Source of the DNA: Deltaproteobacteria bacterium
Lineage (GTDB): Bacteria > Myxococcota_A > Polyangia > JACPQR01
Direction: 5' to 3'
Length of the DNA stretch: 55,200 bases
Assembly (NCBI GenBank): GCA_016190375.1
Contig: JACPQR010000208.1
Span: 1-55,200, forward strand
This document shows, piece by piece, positions 36,339-45,072 of this stretch. A program made the translations under genes and the position numbers. Position 1 is the first letter of the stretch, and the number at the start of each line of letters is the position of its first letter. The notes under the pieces are model-generated. The model was not told where the DNA came from. It ran no database searches and saw nothing but the letters and a program-made list of their open reading frames with translations.

Positions 36339-36345
36339 GAGCTTT

Positions 36346-37005
36346 CTAGGCCTTCCGCGGGCGCTTCGCGGCGCCGCGAACCTCGACCAGCCCTTGGACG
36401 TGTCCGGGGACGCCTCCTTCGACCAGGATGACGTTCTCGTCCGGGAGCACCCGGGCCACGCGCAGCGACATCACGCTGCGGCGGACGTTGCCGTGCTGGC
36501 CGGGCATGCCCTTGTTGGGCCAGGTGCGGCCCGGGGTCATGTTCTGACCGATGGACCCGCCGTGGCGCCGGTACTCGTGCGTACCGTGGGTCATCCGGCC
36601 GCCCTTGAAGTTCCACCGGCGCATGACGCCCGTGAAGCCGCGGCCGATGGACGTGCCCGCGACGTCCACGAAGTCCCCAGCCGCGAACACGTCGTCGACC
36701 TTGATCTGCTGGCCGACCTCGTACTTCGCGACGATGTCCTCGGCGAGGCGGAACTCGCGGATCACTCGCTTGGCGGTCGTTCCGGCCTTCTCGAACTGCT
36801 TGCGCTGCGGCTGCTTGACCAGCCGGTCGGGCTTCTCGCCGAACCCCAGGGCCAGCGCGGAGTAGCCGTCCTTCTGGGGCGTGCGCTTCTGGATGACGAC
36901 GCAGGGGCCGGCCTCGACGGCGGTGACCTGCCTGACCGTGCCGTCCGCCTCGAAGACCTGCGTCATGCCGACCTTCCGCCCTACCATTCCGAGATTCTGG
37001 TTCAT
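36346..37005 (-). CDS. rplC: 50S ribosomal protein L3 (uL3)
   Basis: 219 residues with the L3 hallmarks: GMVGRKVGMTQVFEADG, the central GTSIGRGFTGVMRRWNFKGG loop that reaches the peptidyl transferase centre, HGTHEYRRHGGSIG, and GKMPG-like MPGQHGNVRR. The gene is normally second in the S10 operon, but here it sits between tatD and rlmE with no other ribosomal protein gene nearby and with its own promoter (37029-37056). ATG 37005 gives the standard N-terminus. It is either the sole relocated copy or a second copy. Confidence 0.95.
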   Translation of the reverse strand: MNQNLGMVGRKVGMTQVFEADGTVRQVTAVEAGPCVVIQKRTPQKDGYSALALGFGEKPDRLVKQPQRKQFEKAGTTAKRVIREFRLAEDIVAKYEVGQQIKVDDVFAAGDFVDVAGTSIGRGFTGVMRRWNFKGGRMTHGTHEYRRHGGSIGQNMTPGRTWPNKGMPGQHGNVRRSVMSLRVARVLPDENVILVEGGVPGHVQGLVEVRGAAKRPRKA

Positions 37006-37028
37006 CTGATGCCTCGAAGAGAGCGCGC

Positions 37029-37056
37029 AGTCTACGGATTGTGGCCGCAGTGTCAA
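37029..37056 (-). promoter_or_regulatory. Strong sigma70-type promoter of rplC
   Basis: On the minus strand a perfect TTGACA (37051-37056) and TAGACT (37029-37034) are 16 nt apart. The -10 ends 23 nt before ATG 37005. This is one of the two best promoter matches I found in the window. Confidence 0.65.
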
Positions 37057-37075
37057 GCTGGGCGGCACCTGGCGT

Positions 37076-37864
37076 TCAGGGAAGCGGCAGGCGGAACAGC
37101 CGCCGGGCGTTCGCCGCGGTCAGCTCGGCGACCGCCTCCAGCGGCTCTCCTCGAGCGTCGGCCACCGCGCGTGCCGTGTCCCAGACCCAGGCGGGCTCGT
37201 TCCGCTTGCCCCGGTGGGGAACCGGCGCCAGGAAGGGGCTGTCGGTCTCCACCAGGAGGCGGTCCGAGGGGACGAAGCGGGCCACGTCGCGCAGGGTCGC
37301 CGAGCCCTTGAAGGTGACGATCCCGGAGAAGGACACGAAGAATCCCAGGTCGAGCGCCTCCCGGGCGAACGATTCGTCCTCGGTGAAGCAGTGGATCACT
37401 CCTCCGACGGAGCTCGCTCCCTCCTCCCTGAGGACCTCCAGCGTGTCGCGAGCCGCCTCGCGAGTGTGGATCACCAGGGGCTTTCCGACCGCGCGGGCAA
37501 CCGCGATCTGCCGGCGGAAGGCCTCGACCTGCGCGTCCCGCGGCGACAGGTCGTAGTGGTAGTCGAGGCCGATCTCGCCCACGGCGACGATCCGATCCTG
37601 GGCGGCGACCCGCTCCACCTCTCCGACCAGCTCCGTCCCTGCCAGCCGAGCGTCGTGGGGGTGGACGCCGACCACGGGGAAGAGCCACGGCCGGTTCTCG
37701 GCGAGCCGGAGAGAGGACGACGCGGAAGACGCCTCGCGCGCGGTCCCGATCACGACCATCTGGACGACCCCGCCCTGCCGGGCGCGCTCCAGGACCGCGT
37801 CGAGATCGTCGAGGAAGTCCTCGAAGCCGAGGTGGCAATGCGAGTCGACGATCTGCGCGCTCAC
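37076..37864 (-). CDS. TatD-family metal-dependent hydrolase/DNase
   Basis: 262 residues of the TatD amidohydrolase family: DSHCHLGFEDF (first metal His pair), GEIGLDYHYDLSP, PLVIHTREA, GVIHCFTED and ETDSPFLAPVPHRGKRNEP, all with the expected metal ligands. TatD proteins are 3'-5' exonucleases or deoxyribonucleases. The gene belongs to the holB-ricT-metG cluster, an arrangement also seen in Firmicutes. GTG 37864 overlaps the HEAT-repeat gene stop (GTGA). Confidence 0.95.
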   Translation of the reverse strand: MSAQIVDSHCHLGFEDFLDDLDAVLERARQGGVVQMVVIGTAREASSASSSLRLAENRPWLFPVVGVHPHDARLAGTELVGEVERVAAQDRIVAVGEIGLDYHYDLSPRDAQVEAFRRQIAVARAVGKPLVIHTREAARDTLEVLREEGASSVGGVIHCFTEDESFAREALDLGFFVSFSGIVTFKGSATLRDVARFVPSDRLLVETDSPFLAPVPHRGKRNEPAWVWDTARAVADARGEPLEAVAELTAANARRLFRLPLP

Positions 37865-38832
37865 AGCCGGGCCAGCGCCGCGTCGATCTCGCGCGGATCC
37901 AGCGGTCCCGGCCGCTGGCGCAGGCGCTCGAGCAGTGGCCGGGCCTCCCGGATCCCCAGCTCCGCGCACGTCTGTGCGGCGTAGCCCATCGCCTCCCAGC
38001 GCCTTCCGCCCAGGACCTTGAGCAGGAACTGCCTGCCCTCGGCCACGCCGAGGCGGTGGAGCGCGGCCGCTGCGGCGACCTTGAGGATGGGGCTGCCCAG
38101 GATGCGGCGCACGCGCCGGACCAGCGGCTCGATCGCCCGCGCGTCGCCGAGCTCGCCGAGGACCGTCGCGGCGTCGATCAGCCGGTCGTCGTCGGAGAGC
38201 GCCGCCAGAAGCGTGTCGGCGCCGGCCGAGCTCCCCTTCTCGCCGAGCGCGAGCGCTGCGGCCCACCGAACGCGCTCGTCCCCGTCCCCCAGAACGCGCA
38301 GGAGCTCCCCGATGGCCGAGTCGTCGCCGGGATCCGACAGCGTGCCCAGCGCCTCGGCCGCCTGAGCGCGGACTTCGGGATCCTCGTCCTCGAGGGCCGC
38401 GAGAGCGCACGGGCGAGCCTGCTCGGGCGCGAGCTGAACCAGGGCCGCGATGGCCTGGAAACGCACGTCGGCCCACGAAGGATCCTGCACGGCCTCGACC
38501 AGTCGGGGCACGACGGACCCGTCGCCGACCTCCGACAGCGCGATCACGGCGGCCTGCCTCACCTGGCCATCGCCGTCCTCGATCGTTCCGACGAGGTCTT
38601 CCAGGGCCTCGCGGGCGCGAAGCTCCCCCAGCGACTGCGCGGCGAAGTAGCGGACCTGCCCCTCACGATCCTGCAGGAGGACCCTGAGCGCGTCGATCGC
38701 GTCGTCCCTGCGCTCGCCGGGGGCGTCGCCAAGGACCTGCGCCGCGAGCGCACGCGAGCGCGCCTGCTTGGCGGTGACGTCCGCGAACGCGGCGTCGAGG
38801 CCGGGAGGCGATCGGGGGGGCCAGGTGACCAT
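37861..38832 (-). CDS. HEAT-repeat (PBS lyase type) protein
   Basis: 323 residues composed almost entirely of paired-helix repeats of about 31 residues, for example REGQVRYFAAQSLGEL, GDGQVRQAAVIALSEVGD, EDPEVRAQAAEALGTL, GDERVRWAAALALGE and DARAIEPLVRRVRR. These are HEAT/EZ repeats that form protein-binding solenoids. No catalytic site is visible. It lies between metG (12 nt before it) and tatD (4-nt overlap). A role in binding a partner is inferred only. Confidence 0.88.
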   Translation of the reverse strand: MVTWPPRSPPGLDAAFADVTAKQARSRALAAQVLGDAPGERRDDAIDALRVLLQDREGQVRYFAAQSLGELRAREALEDLVGTIEDGDGQVRQAAVIALSEVGDGSVVPRLVEAVQDPSWADVRFQAIAALVQLAPEQARPCALAALEDEDPEVRAQAAEALGTLSDPGDDSAIGELLRVLGDGDERVRWAAALALGEKGSSAGADTLLAALSDDDRLIDAATVLGELGDARAIEPLVRRVRRILGSPILKVAAAAALHRLGVAEGRQFLLKVLGGRRWEAMGYAAQTCAELGIREARPLLERLRQRPGPLDPREIDAALARL

Positions 38833-38844
38833 CCGGAGGGTTAC

Positions 38845-40785
38845 TTACTTGATCCGGGTCCCCACCGCCACGTCACCGTCGAACGCGACGAGCTTGAGCG
38901 TTCCGGGCTCGCCGGCCGCGAGGAGCATGCCCTCTGACACGAGCCCCATGAGCTTGGCCGGCGCGAGGTTGCACACGACCGCGACCCGCTTGCCCAGGAG
39001 CGCCTCCGGCGCGTACGCCTTCCCGATGCCGGCGACGACCTGGCGCGGCGCGGCCTCGCCGACGTTCACCTGGAGCCTGAGGAGCTTGTCGCTCTTGGGG
39101 ACCCGTTCGGCGGAGACGATCTCGCCGGCGCGCAGCTCCACCCGAGCGAAGTCCTCGTACGCGATCCGTGCGGTCCCCGGGGCCGCTGGCGCCTCCGGCG
39201 AGGCGGGAAGCGGCGCGGTCAGCGGCGCGCCGGGTGGTGTGACCCCGAGCCGCGACAGGATCTCGGCGGAGCGCTCGGGAGCGAACTTGGGGAACGCGGG
39301 AGCCGGCGCCGCGAGCTCGTGCCCAGCGGCGAGCTCGCCCCACCGTGGCCATCGCGGCTCGTGGCCGGGGTCCACGGAGTGTCCGAGCTGGCCGAGAAGC
39401 CCCCTCGCGTGGGACGGGACGAACGGGGCGAGCATCACGGCGATCACCCGGCAGAGCTCGAGGACGTTCCATAGGCAGGCCTCTAGCTCCGCCTTCTTGC
39501 CGTCCTTGGCGAGCGACCACGGCGCGCGGCGGTCGACGTGGAGATTTCCCAGCCGGCCGAGGGCCAGGATCTCGTCGAGCGCCCGGTGAGGCATCGCGGC
39601 CTCGAGCGCCGCCTCGATCTTCGGCAGGGCCTCACCGAAGGCCTGCTCGAGGACCGGGTCGGCCGCGGCCGGCGGACGCGCGGGGATCCGCCCGCCGAGG
39701 AGCTTTCGGGCCAGCGAGATCGTCCGGTTCGCGAGGTTTCCGACGTTGTCGGCGAGGTCGGAGTTCCAGCGCGCCACGAGCGCGTCGTGCGAGAAGTCGC
39801 CGTCCTGGCCGAAGGCGATCTCCCGCATCAGGTAGAACCGCACCGCGTCGGCGCCGTACTCGCGAGCGAGCGCGCGCGGCTCGACGACGTTGCGCAGCGA
39901 CTTCGACATCTTCTGACCGTTCACGGTGAGCCAGCCGTGCGCGAAGATCCGGTGGGGAACCTCTAGCCCGGCGCTCATGAGGAACGCCGGCCAGTACACG
40001 GCGTGGAAGCGCAGGATGTCCTTGCCGACGAGCTGCAAGGTCGGCGGCCAGAATCGCCAGGCCGGGCCGCCCTCGTCGCCCAGCGCCGTGAGGTAGTTGG
40101 CGAGGGCGTCGAACCAGACGTACATGATGTGGCGTGGATCGTCGGGAACCGGGACGCCCCACGTGAAGGTCGTCCGGGAGATCGACAGGTCCCTCAGGCC
40201 CCCCTTCACGAAGGCCTTGACCTCGTTCATTCGCGACTCGGGCGCCACGAACTCGGGGTGGGCATCGTAGTGGGCGAGGAGCCGGGCCTCGTAGGCGGAC
40301 AGCCGGAAGAAGTAGCTCGGCTCCTTCAGCCGCTCGACCGGCCTTCCGTGCACGGGGCAGACGTTTCCTTCGCCGAGGTCCTTCTGCGTGTAGTACGCCT
40401 CGCACGCGACGCAGTACCAGTCCTCGTAGACTCCCTCGTAGATGTCGCCGCTCTTCCTCACGCGCGACCAGAGGCGCCCGACCCGCTCCTTGTGGCGTAC
40501 CTCCGTCGTCCGGATGAAGTCGTCGTACGAGACGTCCAGCGCCGCCCAGGTCTCCCGGAACGGCGCCGCCATGCGCTCGACGTAGGCCGCCGTGCTCTCC
40601 CCGAGCTCCTGCGCCGCGCGCTCGACCTTGAGCCCGTGCTCGTCCAGCCCCGTCAGGAAGTGCGTGTCGTCGCCCCGCTGCCTGTGATGCCGCGCGAGGA
40701 CGTCCGCGGCGATCGTCGTGTACGCCGTGCCCAGGTGGGGCACGTCGTTGACGTAGTAGATCGGCGTCGTGATGTAGAAGCGCAT
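38845..40785 (-). CDS. metG: Methionine--tRNA ligase
   Basis: 646 residues of a class I synthetase: TTPIYYVNDVPHLGTAYTTI with the HIGH-type motif, KMSKS at about 292-296, anticodon-binding helices and a C-terminal OB-fold tRNA-binding domain (about 545-646, FARVELRAGEIVSAERVPKSDKLL). The zinc knuckle has CVAC followed by CPVH, so the last ligand seems to be His rather than Cys. The ATG is 1 nt after the ricT stop. The frame opens 11 codons earlier, but the conserved start is at 40785. Confidence 0.97.
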   Translation of the reverse strand: MRFYITTPIYYVNDVPHLGTAYTTIAADVLARHHRQRGDDTHFLTGLDEHGLKVERAAQELGESTAAYVERMAAPFRETWAALDVSYDDFIRTTEVRHKERVGRLWSRVRKSGDIYEGVYEDWYCVACEAYYTQKDLGEGNVCPVHGRPVERLKEPSYFFRLSAYEARLLAHYDAHPEFVAPESRMNEVKAFVKGGLRDLSISRTTFTWGVPVPDDPRHIMYVWFDALANYLTALGDEGGPAWRFWPPTLQLVGKDILRFHAVYWPAFLMSAGLEVPHRIFAHGWLTVNGQKMSKSLRNVVEPRALAREYGADAVRFYLMREIAFGQDGDFSHDALVARWNSDLADNVGNLANRTISLARKLLGGRIPARPPAAADPVLEQAFGEALPKIEAALEAAMPHRALDEILALGRLGNLHVDRRAPWSLAKDGKKAELEACLWNVLELCRVIAVMLAPFVPSHARGLLGQLGHSVDPGHEPRWPRWGELAAGHELAAPAPAFPKFAPERSAEILSRLGVTPPGAPLTAPLPASPEAPAAPGTARIAYEDFARVELRAGEIVSAERVPKSDKLLRLQVNVGEAAPRQVVAGIGKAYAPEALLGKRVAVVCNLAPAKLMGLVSEGMLLAAGEPGTLKLVAFDGDVAVGTRIK

Positions 40786-40786
40786 G

Positions 40787-42241
40787 TCAGGCGGGCTCCT
40801 GCTCGTCGGGTTCGGCATCCTGCTCGTCGACGTCGGGGTCCTCCTCGTTGGATCCGGCCTCTTGCGGCGAATCGGGCCCAGGTGCGGGCGGGTTGCCCGA
40901 GGGCTCGGAAGCCCGACCCGGCGCGGCGTGGCGCGGGTTCGTCGCGGGCCTTCGGGCTTCGCCCGCCGGCGGGGCCGCCACCGGCTTCAGGTCCGAGGCG
41001 GCGAACTCGAAGAGGCGGCTCGCCCCTTCGCGGTCGGCGATCTCGACGCGCGCGGTCAGCTTCAGGACGTCGACGTCCCTGACCTTGCCCTCGCCCTTCG
41101 GCGTCACCACGCGCTTGCCGATCTTGGGGAGCAGCTTCCTGTGCGCCCTGTAGTACGCCTCCTCGTAGACGAGGCAGCACATGAGGCGCCCGCACACGCC
41201 GGAGATCTTCGTGGGGTTGAGGACGAGCCCCTGGTCCTTCGCGTGTCGAATCGAGACCGGCGCGAAGTCCTGAAGGAACGTGCTGCAGCAGAGCTGGAGC
41301 CCGCAGGGCCCGACGCCTCCCAGGACCTTCGTGGAGTCCCTGACACCGACCTGGCGCATCTCCACCCTCAGGTGCAGCGCCGTCCCGAGAGCCCGGGCGA
41401 GCTCGCGGAAGTCCACTCGCTCCTCGGAGGCGAAGTAGCAAGTGACCCTGGAGCCCCCCTGGCCGATCTCCGTTCGCACGACCTTCATCGGAAGGTTCTG
41501 CGCGCGCGCGTGCTCCACGCAGAGGCGAGTGGCTTCCTGCTCCCGCTTGCGCCGGTCCGGCTCGCCGCGCTGGTCGCCGTCGTGAGCGCGACGGACGACT
41601 CGTACGGGCGGTCCGAGGCGCGACAGCTTCCGGGTCGATGGGGCGGTGACCGTGGCGAGCTGCAGGCCCCGGTCGACGTCGCACATCACGAGCTCCCCGG
41701 CCCGGAGGAACATGTCCCCCGCGTCCGCTTCGACCACTCGGCCCCCCTCGAAGAAACGGACCATCGCCGAGTTGAACAGCGCCGCCCGCCCCGGCTCGAA
41801 GTCGTGCTCGGGGAACTCGAGGGCATCGGGGTCCCTGGCCTCGGGCGCGAGGAAGAAGGGAACGCGATCGACGGGGACGATCTGCTCCGGCTGGTCGTCC
41901 GGCGAGGGCGGCCGGTGCCGCGCCCGGGCTACGAGCGAATCGGCCCTGTCGAAGACCAGCGCGTCCGCGGACGGATCCGGTGAGATCGAGGCCGCCGGCA
42001 TCACGCCATCGACGGCGGGTCCGGCATTCCGTCGGGGCGCCTGAGCGGCCGACCGCTCCGGGTGAGGTCGGGGTGCGCCCTCCGATCGCCGCTCCGCCTC
42101 GTGGCGGGGAGCCGGGCCTGCTCCCGCTGGACCTGCCGCGCGCGGGCCTCGGCCGCGCCGCCTGCGACGCCTTCGGCCGCTCGGCGAGGGCGGAGGCGCG
42201 CCGCCGGAACCACCAGTGGGCCCGCGATCCTCCTCGCTCAT
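40787..42241 (-). CDS. PSP1 domain protein, RicT/YaaT-like
   Basis: 484 residues. A long low-complexity Arg/Pro-rich N-terminus (to about 100) precedes a middle region and then the PSP1 domain (about 230-400) with its Cys clusters GPCGLQLCCS and GVCGRLMCCLVYE, which bind an iron-sulfur cluster in RicT-type proteins. The C-terminal tail is acidic and disordered. RicT in Bacillus subtilis supports RNase Y-dependent RNA maturation and, as here, lies next to holB. The ATG overlaps the holB stop (ATGA). The function in this lineage is inferred. Confidence 0.88.
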   Translation of the reverse strand: MSEEDRGPTGGSGGAPPPSPSGRRRRRRRGRGPRAAGPAGAGPAPRHEAERRSEGAPRPHPERSAAQAPRRNAGPAVDGVMPAASISPDPSADALVFDRADSLVARARHRPPSPDDQPEQIVPVDRVPFFLAPEARDPDALEFPEHDFEPGRAALFNSAMVRFFEGGRVVEADAGDMFLRAGELVMCDVDRGLQLATVTAPSTRKLSRLGPPVRVVRRAHDGDQRGEPDRRKREQEATRLCVEHARAQNLPMKVVRTEIGQGGSRVTCYFASEERVDFRELARALGTALHLRVEMRQVGVRDSTKVLGGVGPCGLQLCCSTFLQDFAPVSIRHAKDQGLVLNPTKISGVCGRLMCCLVYEEAYYRAHRKLLPKIGKRVVTPKGEGKVRDVDVLKLTARVEIADREGASRLFEFAASDLKPVAAPPAGEARRPATNPRHAAPGRASEPSGNPPAPGPDSPQEAGSNEEDPDVDEQDAEPDEQEPA

Positions 42242-43224
42242 GCGGACTCCTGCCGGAAGCGAAGGGCCAGCCACTCGGCCACCAGGGTTGGACTCGCGTT
42301 CGCGTCGAGCCTGCCGATTGCCTCGTCGAGCGCGGCGAGCCGCGCGAGCACCGAGTCCCGGGACATCCCCGCGGCGCGGTCCGAGACCTGGGCCTGCCGA
42401 TCACCGAGCGCGAGGTGCTCCGGGTCGAGGCCGGCGCCGGCCACGAGGACGTCGCGATAGAAGATCTGCAGGATCTCGAGCGTGTGAGGCAGCGACGCCC
42501 CCTTGTCGGCAGCCACCTCCTGCGCGGCCGCCATCGCCTGTCCGAGCGATCCCCTCGTGGCGCCGTCGAAAGCGTCGGCGCGAGCACGCCGGGCCTCGAG
42601 ATCTCCTGCTTCCGCCGCCGCGAGCGCCCGGGCGGCGCTGCCCCCGGCGAGCGCCGCGGCGAGGGCCGCGCCTGCTGGGTCGCGGCCTTTCTCGACGCAG
42701 ATCGCCGAGAGGTCCGCCGTGCCGAGCGGCATGAAGCGCACGATCTGACAGCGCGAGCGGATCGTGGGCAAGAGCGCGCTCGGCGAGCTCGTCGTCAAGA
42801 GGAAGTGTGTGCGTCCCGGGGGCTCCTCCAGCGTCTTGAGCAGCGCGTTTGCCGCGCTCGCGCTCAGGACCTCGGCGTCCGGGACGAGGACGGCTCGGGC
42901 CAGGCCTTCGTGCGGAGGGTAGGCGAGCCGCGCGCACAGCTCGCGGATCGCCGAGACCGGAATCTGCTTGCGATCCGCCGGCACCGCTACCTCGATCCGA
43001 TCCGGATGGGCGCCAGCGAGGCGCCGGGTGCAGCTCGCGCAGGCGCCGCAAGGCGGCCGTTCACGACAGAGCAGGGCGGCGGTCAGGGCCTCGGCCGTGG
43101 AGCGCTTGCCCACGCCGTCGGGGCCCGCGAACAGGTAAGCGCCGGCGAGGCGCCCGGCGAGCGCGCGCTCGAGGAGCCCCACCGCGAGGCTTTGACCCCT
43201 GATTGCGCCGAAGACGCCGCCCAT
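42238..43224 (-). CDS. holB: DNA polymerase III subunit delta'
   Basis: 328 residues of the clamp-loader AAA+ family: GAYLFAGPDGVGKRSTAEAL (a modified P-loop), a four-Cys zinc module (CRERPPCGACASC), ARAVLVPDAEVLSASAANALLKTLEEPP, and the SRC motif in TIRSRCQIV. The last motif marks delta' or gamma/tau subunits, and the small size and context support delta'. It loads the sliding clamp during replication. It is the first gene of the ricT-metG-HEAT-tatD cluster. ATG 43224 is preserved; a perfect 12-bp palindrome lies about 10 nt upstream. Confidence 0.92.
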   Translation of the reverse strand: MGGVFGAIRGQSLAVGLLERALAGRLAGAYLFAGPDGVGKRSTAEALTAALLCRERPPCGACASCTRRLAGAHPDRIEVAVPADRKQIPVSAIRELCARLAYPPHEGLARAVLVPDAEVLSASAANALLKTLEEPPGRTHFLLTTSSPSALLPTIRSRCQIVRFMPLGTADLSAICVEKGRDPAGAALAAALAGGSAARALAAAEAGDLEARRARADAFDGATRGSLGQAMAAAQEVAADKGASLPHTLEILQIFYRDVLVAGAGLDPEHLALGDRQAQVSDRAAGMSRDSVLARLAALDEAIGRLDANASPTLVAEWLALRFRQESA

Positions 43225-43233
43225 GGCAGAGCG

Positions 43234-43245
43234 CGTGGTACCACG
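43234..43245. promoter_or_regulatory. Perfect palindrome CGTGGTACCACG upstream of holB
   Basis: A 12-bp perfect palindrome starting about 10 nt before the holB ATG. It could be an operator or a chance match; no other copy was noticed in the window. Confidence 0.2.
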
Positions 43246-43425
43246 AACCACCAGCGATGGCGAGCGAGTGAGCCGCCCCTGTCCGCGCGGCGGTACAGCG
43301 CGCTCGAAATGACTGCGCAACCGGTCTGGCATGCCGAGTGCGTGTCATGGTAGACAAGGAACCGATCGACACGGTCGCTTGACGGGGGGATAGAGCGTCA
43401 CCACACTCAGCACCCCGGAAGGCCA

Positions 43426-44127
43426 ATGTCGTCGACAGCAAAGAAGCCGAGCCAGCCCGAAGCGGTGCAGTGCATCCGGGCGCCGGTCGTGGTCGTACAG
43501 GAGGGCACGTCGGCCGCCGTGACTCGCCCTCGCAGAACGCCCAGCAAGAACAAGCTGACCTCGCCGGCCACGACACGCGAGGATCAGCGCAAGTCCAGGC
43601 CGTCGAGGCCGCGGGTGACCCCGAGCCGGCCGCAGATCGCGGTCTGGACCAACCTCCTCGTGGAGGCGGGCGTGATCGACAGCATCGCGCAGCTCGGCAC
43701 GAGGGTCTTTCGCGGCGAGGGCTCCGAGGGTTCGGGCCTGCTCGGCCTGAGCCTGAGCGGACGCGGTCGGACCGCGGTGGACGCGGCGTCGATCCTCGCC
43801 GGGCACCTGGAGCTCCACAGCGTGGAGGTCATGGCCTCGGCGGACGCGGACCTGATCGTCGTGCTCGCCGACAGCCTCGGACCTCGCCGGGGAACGGTCA
43901 CGTGCGACATCGTCATCCCCCGGCCGCTCTGGGAGGTCACCGATGCCTGCCGCACCGCCAGTCGTAACGCCGCGGCGACGAGCATCCCCGTGATGACGCT
44001 CCGCCGCTCGGCGCTGGGAGAGTCCGGGACGCTCCTGTCGGTCCTGATCGCGCCGGAGGACGCCGATCCGCCCTACGACGTCGCGTGCGCCACGGCGCAG
44101 ATGGTCGACGTCCTGCGCGAGGTCTGA
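43426..44127 (+). CDS. Protein of unknown function with basic N-terminal tail
   Basis: 233 residues. The first 70 are rich in Arg/Pro/Ser/Thr and look disordered. Residues about 70-230 look like one compact alpha/beta domain (IAVWTNLLVEAGVIDSIAQLGTRVFRG, SGLLGLSLSGRGRTAVDAASILAGHLEL, DADLIVVLADSLGPRRG, VTCDIVIPRPLWEV). GGAAGG precedes the ATG, and codon use matches the neighbours. I recognise no family. It is divergent from holB, and its stop is 4 nt from the convergent membrane protein gene. Confidence 0.8.
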   Translation: MSSTAKKPSQPEAVQCIRAPVVVVQEGTSAAVTRPRRTPSKNKLTSPATTREDQRKSRPSRPRVTPSRPQIAVWTNLLVEAGVIDSIAQLGTRVFRGEGSEGSGLLGLSLSGRGRTAVDAASILAGHLELHSVEVMASADADLIVVLADSLGPRRGTVTCDIVIPRPLWEVTDACRTASRNAAATSIPVMTLRRSALGESGTLLSVLIAPEDADPPYDVACATAQMVDVLREV

Positions 44128-44131
44128 TCGA

Positions 44132-45007
44132 TCACAAGCGAACCTGGACGCCCGAGTCGGCGGTCTCCGCGGTCACGAACGCCGCACCGAACAGGAGCCA
44201 CCAGAGGAACCCGAGCGCCTCGCCGAGGATGAGCACGACCGGCTGCACGAAGACCACCGCCGCGAAGCCGAGCATGGACACCACGACCGCGTTCATGGCC
44301 ACCGAGACGCCCAGGAGGACGAGGACGCCCCCGACCGCGATTCCGATGACCCCCAGGAAGGGCCCGATGTTCCGGGTGGCGAGCGTGTAGGAGCGCTTGA
44401 ACGCCGAGCCGACGTCGGCCTCGCACGCCGAGACCAGGTACGGCGCCATCATCAGGAGGAACATCGCGGCGAGGCCGGGGAGGACGCAGAGGATCAGCCC
44501 GACCGCGATCGCGAGGCCCACGAGGAGCGTGGTTCCCAGGACAGGCCAGAAGCGCTGGGTCGCCATCTTCAACGTCGGTCCGGCGCCCTTGACCGCGTCC
44601 GGCCCTTCGACCAGGAGCGCGCGGATGGGCCGCGAGAGCCCCACCCGGATCGACACGATCGCGACCGTCGCGACGAGCCGGAGGAGGTTCGTGAGAGACC
44701 CGACGATCGCGAGCGAGCCGACGTCCCCGAACATCGCCGTCGACAGCGCCTGGAGCTGCAGGTACTGCACGATCCATGCGGGCACGTTGAAGACGAGGTT
44801 GGCGAGGGCCAGTCCGGCGAACACCATCGCGACACCGGGCATGCTGCGGCGCAGGAGCACGCGGTAGCTCGCCCAGATCTGGCCGAAAGTCACGGTCGGC
44901 CCACCGCTGCTCGCCGGTGTCGGCGCAGGCGGCTGTCCCGCGGGGGCGGGGGAGGCGGGTGCGGGCGGCCAGCCGCCGGGACCGGGAGGTTGTTGCCAGT
45001 CGCTCAT
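44132..45007 (-). CDS. Polytopic membrane protein of unknown function
   Basis: 291 residues. A Pro/Ala-rich cytoplasmic N-terminus (about 1-38) precedes TFGQIWASYRVLLRRS and then about six hydrophobic segments. A central amphipathic part SRPIRALLVEGPDAVKGAGPTLKMATQRFW and SACEADVGSAFKRSYTLATRN resemble the membrane domain found in YciC/GlpQ-membrane-type proteins. No enzymatic motif is visible. It may sit in the inner membrane as a scaffold or envelope-stress protein; this is a guess from topology. Confidence 0.82.
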   Translation of the reverse strand: MSDWQQPPGPGGWPPAPASPAPAGQPPAPTPASSGGPTVTFGQIWASYRVLLRRSMPGVAMVFAGLALANLVFNVPAWIVQYLQLQALSTAMFGDVGSLAIVGSLTNLLRLVATVAIVSIRVGLSRPIRALLVEGPDAVKGAGPTLKMATQRFWPVLGTTLLVGLAIAVGLILCVLPGLAAMFLLMMAPYLVSACEADVGSAFKRSYTLATRNIGPFLGVIGIAVGGVLVLLGVSVAMNAVVVSMLGFAAVVFVQPVVLILGEALGFLWWLLFGAAFVTAETADSGVQVRL

Positions 45008-45072
45008 GGCTCAATCGTCCCACGGACGATCGATCTGCGCACTAGTTACCTCCGCGACGCTCGTACCACCTG

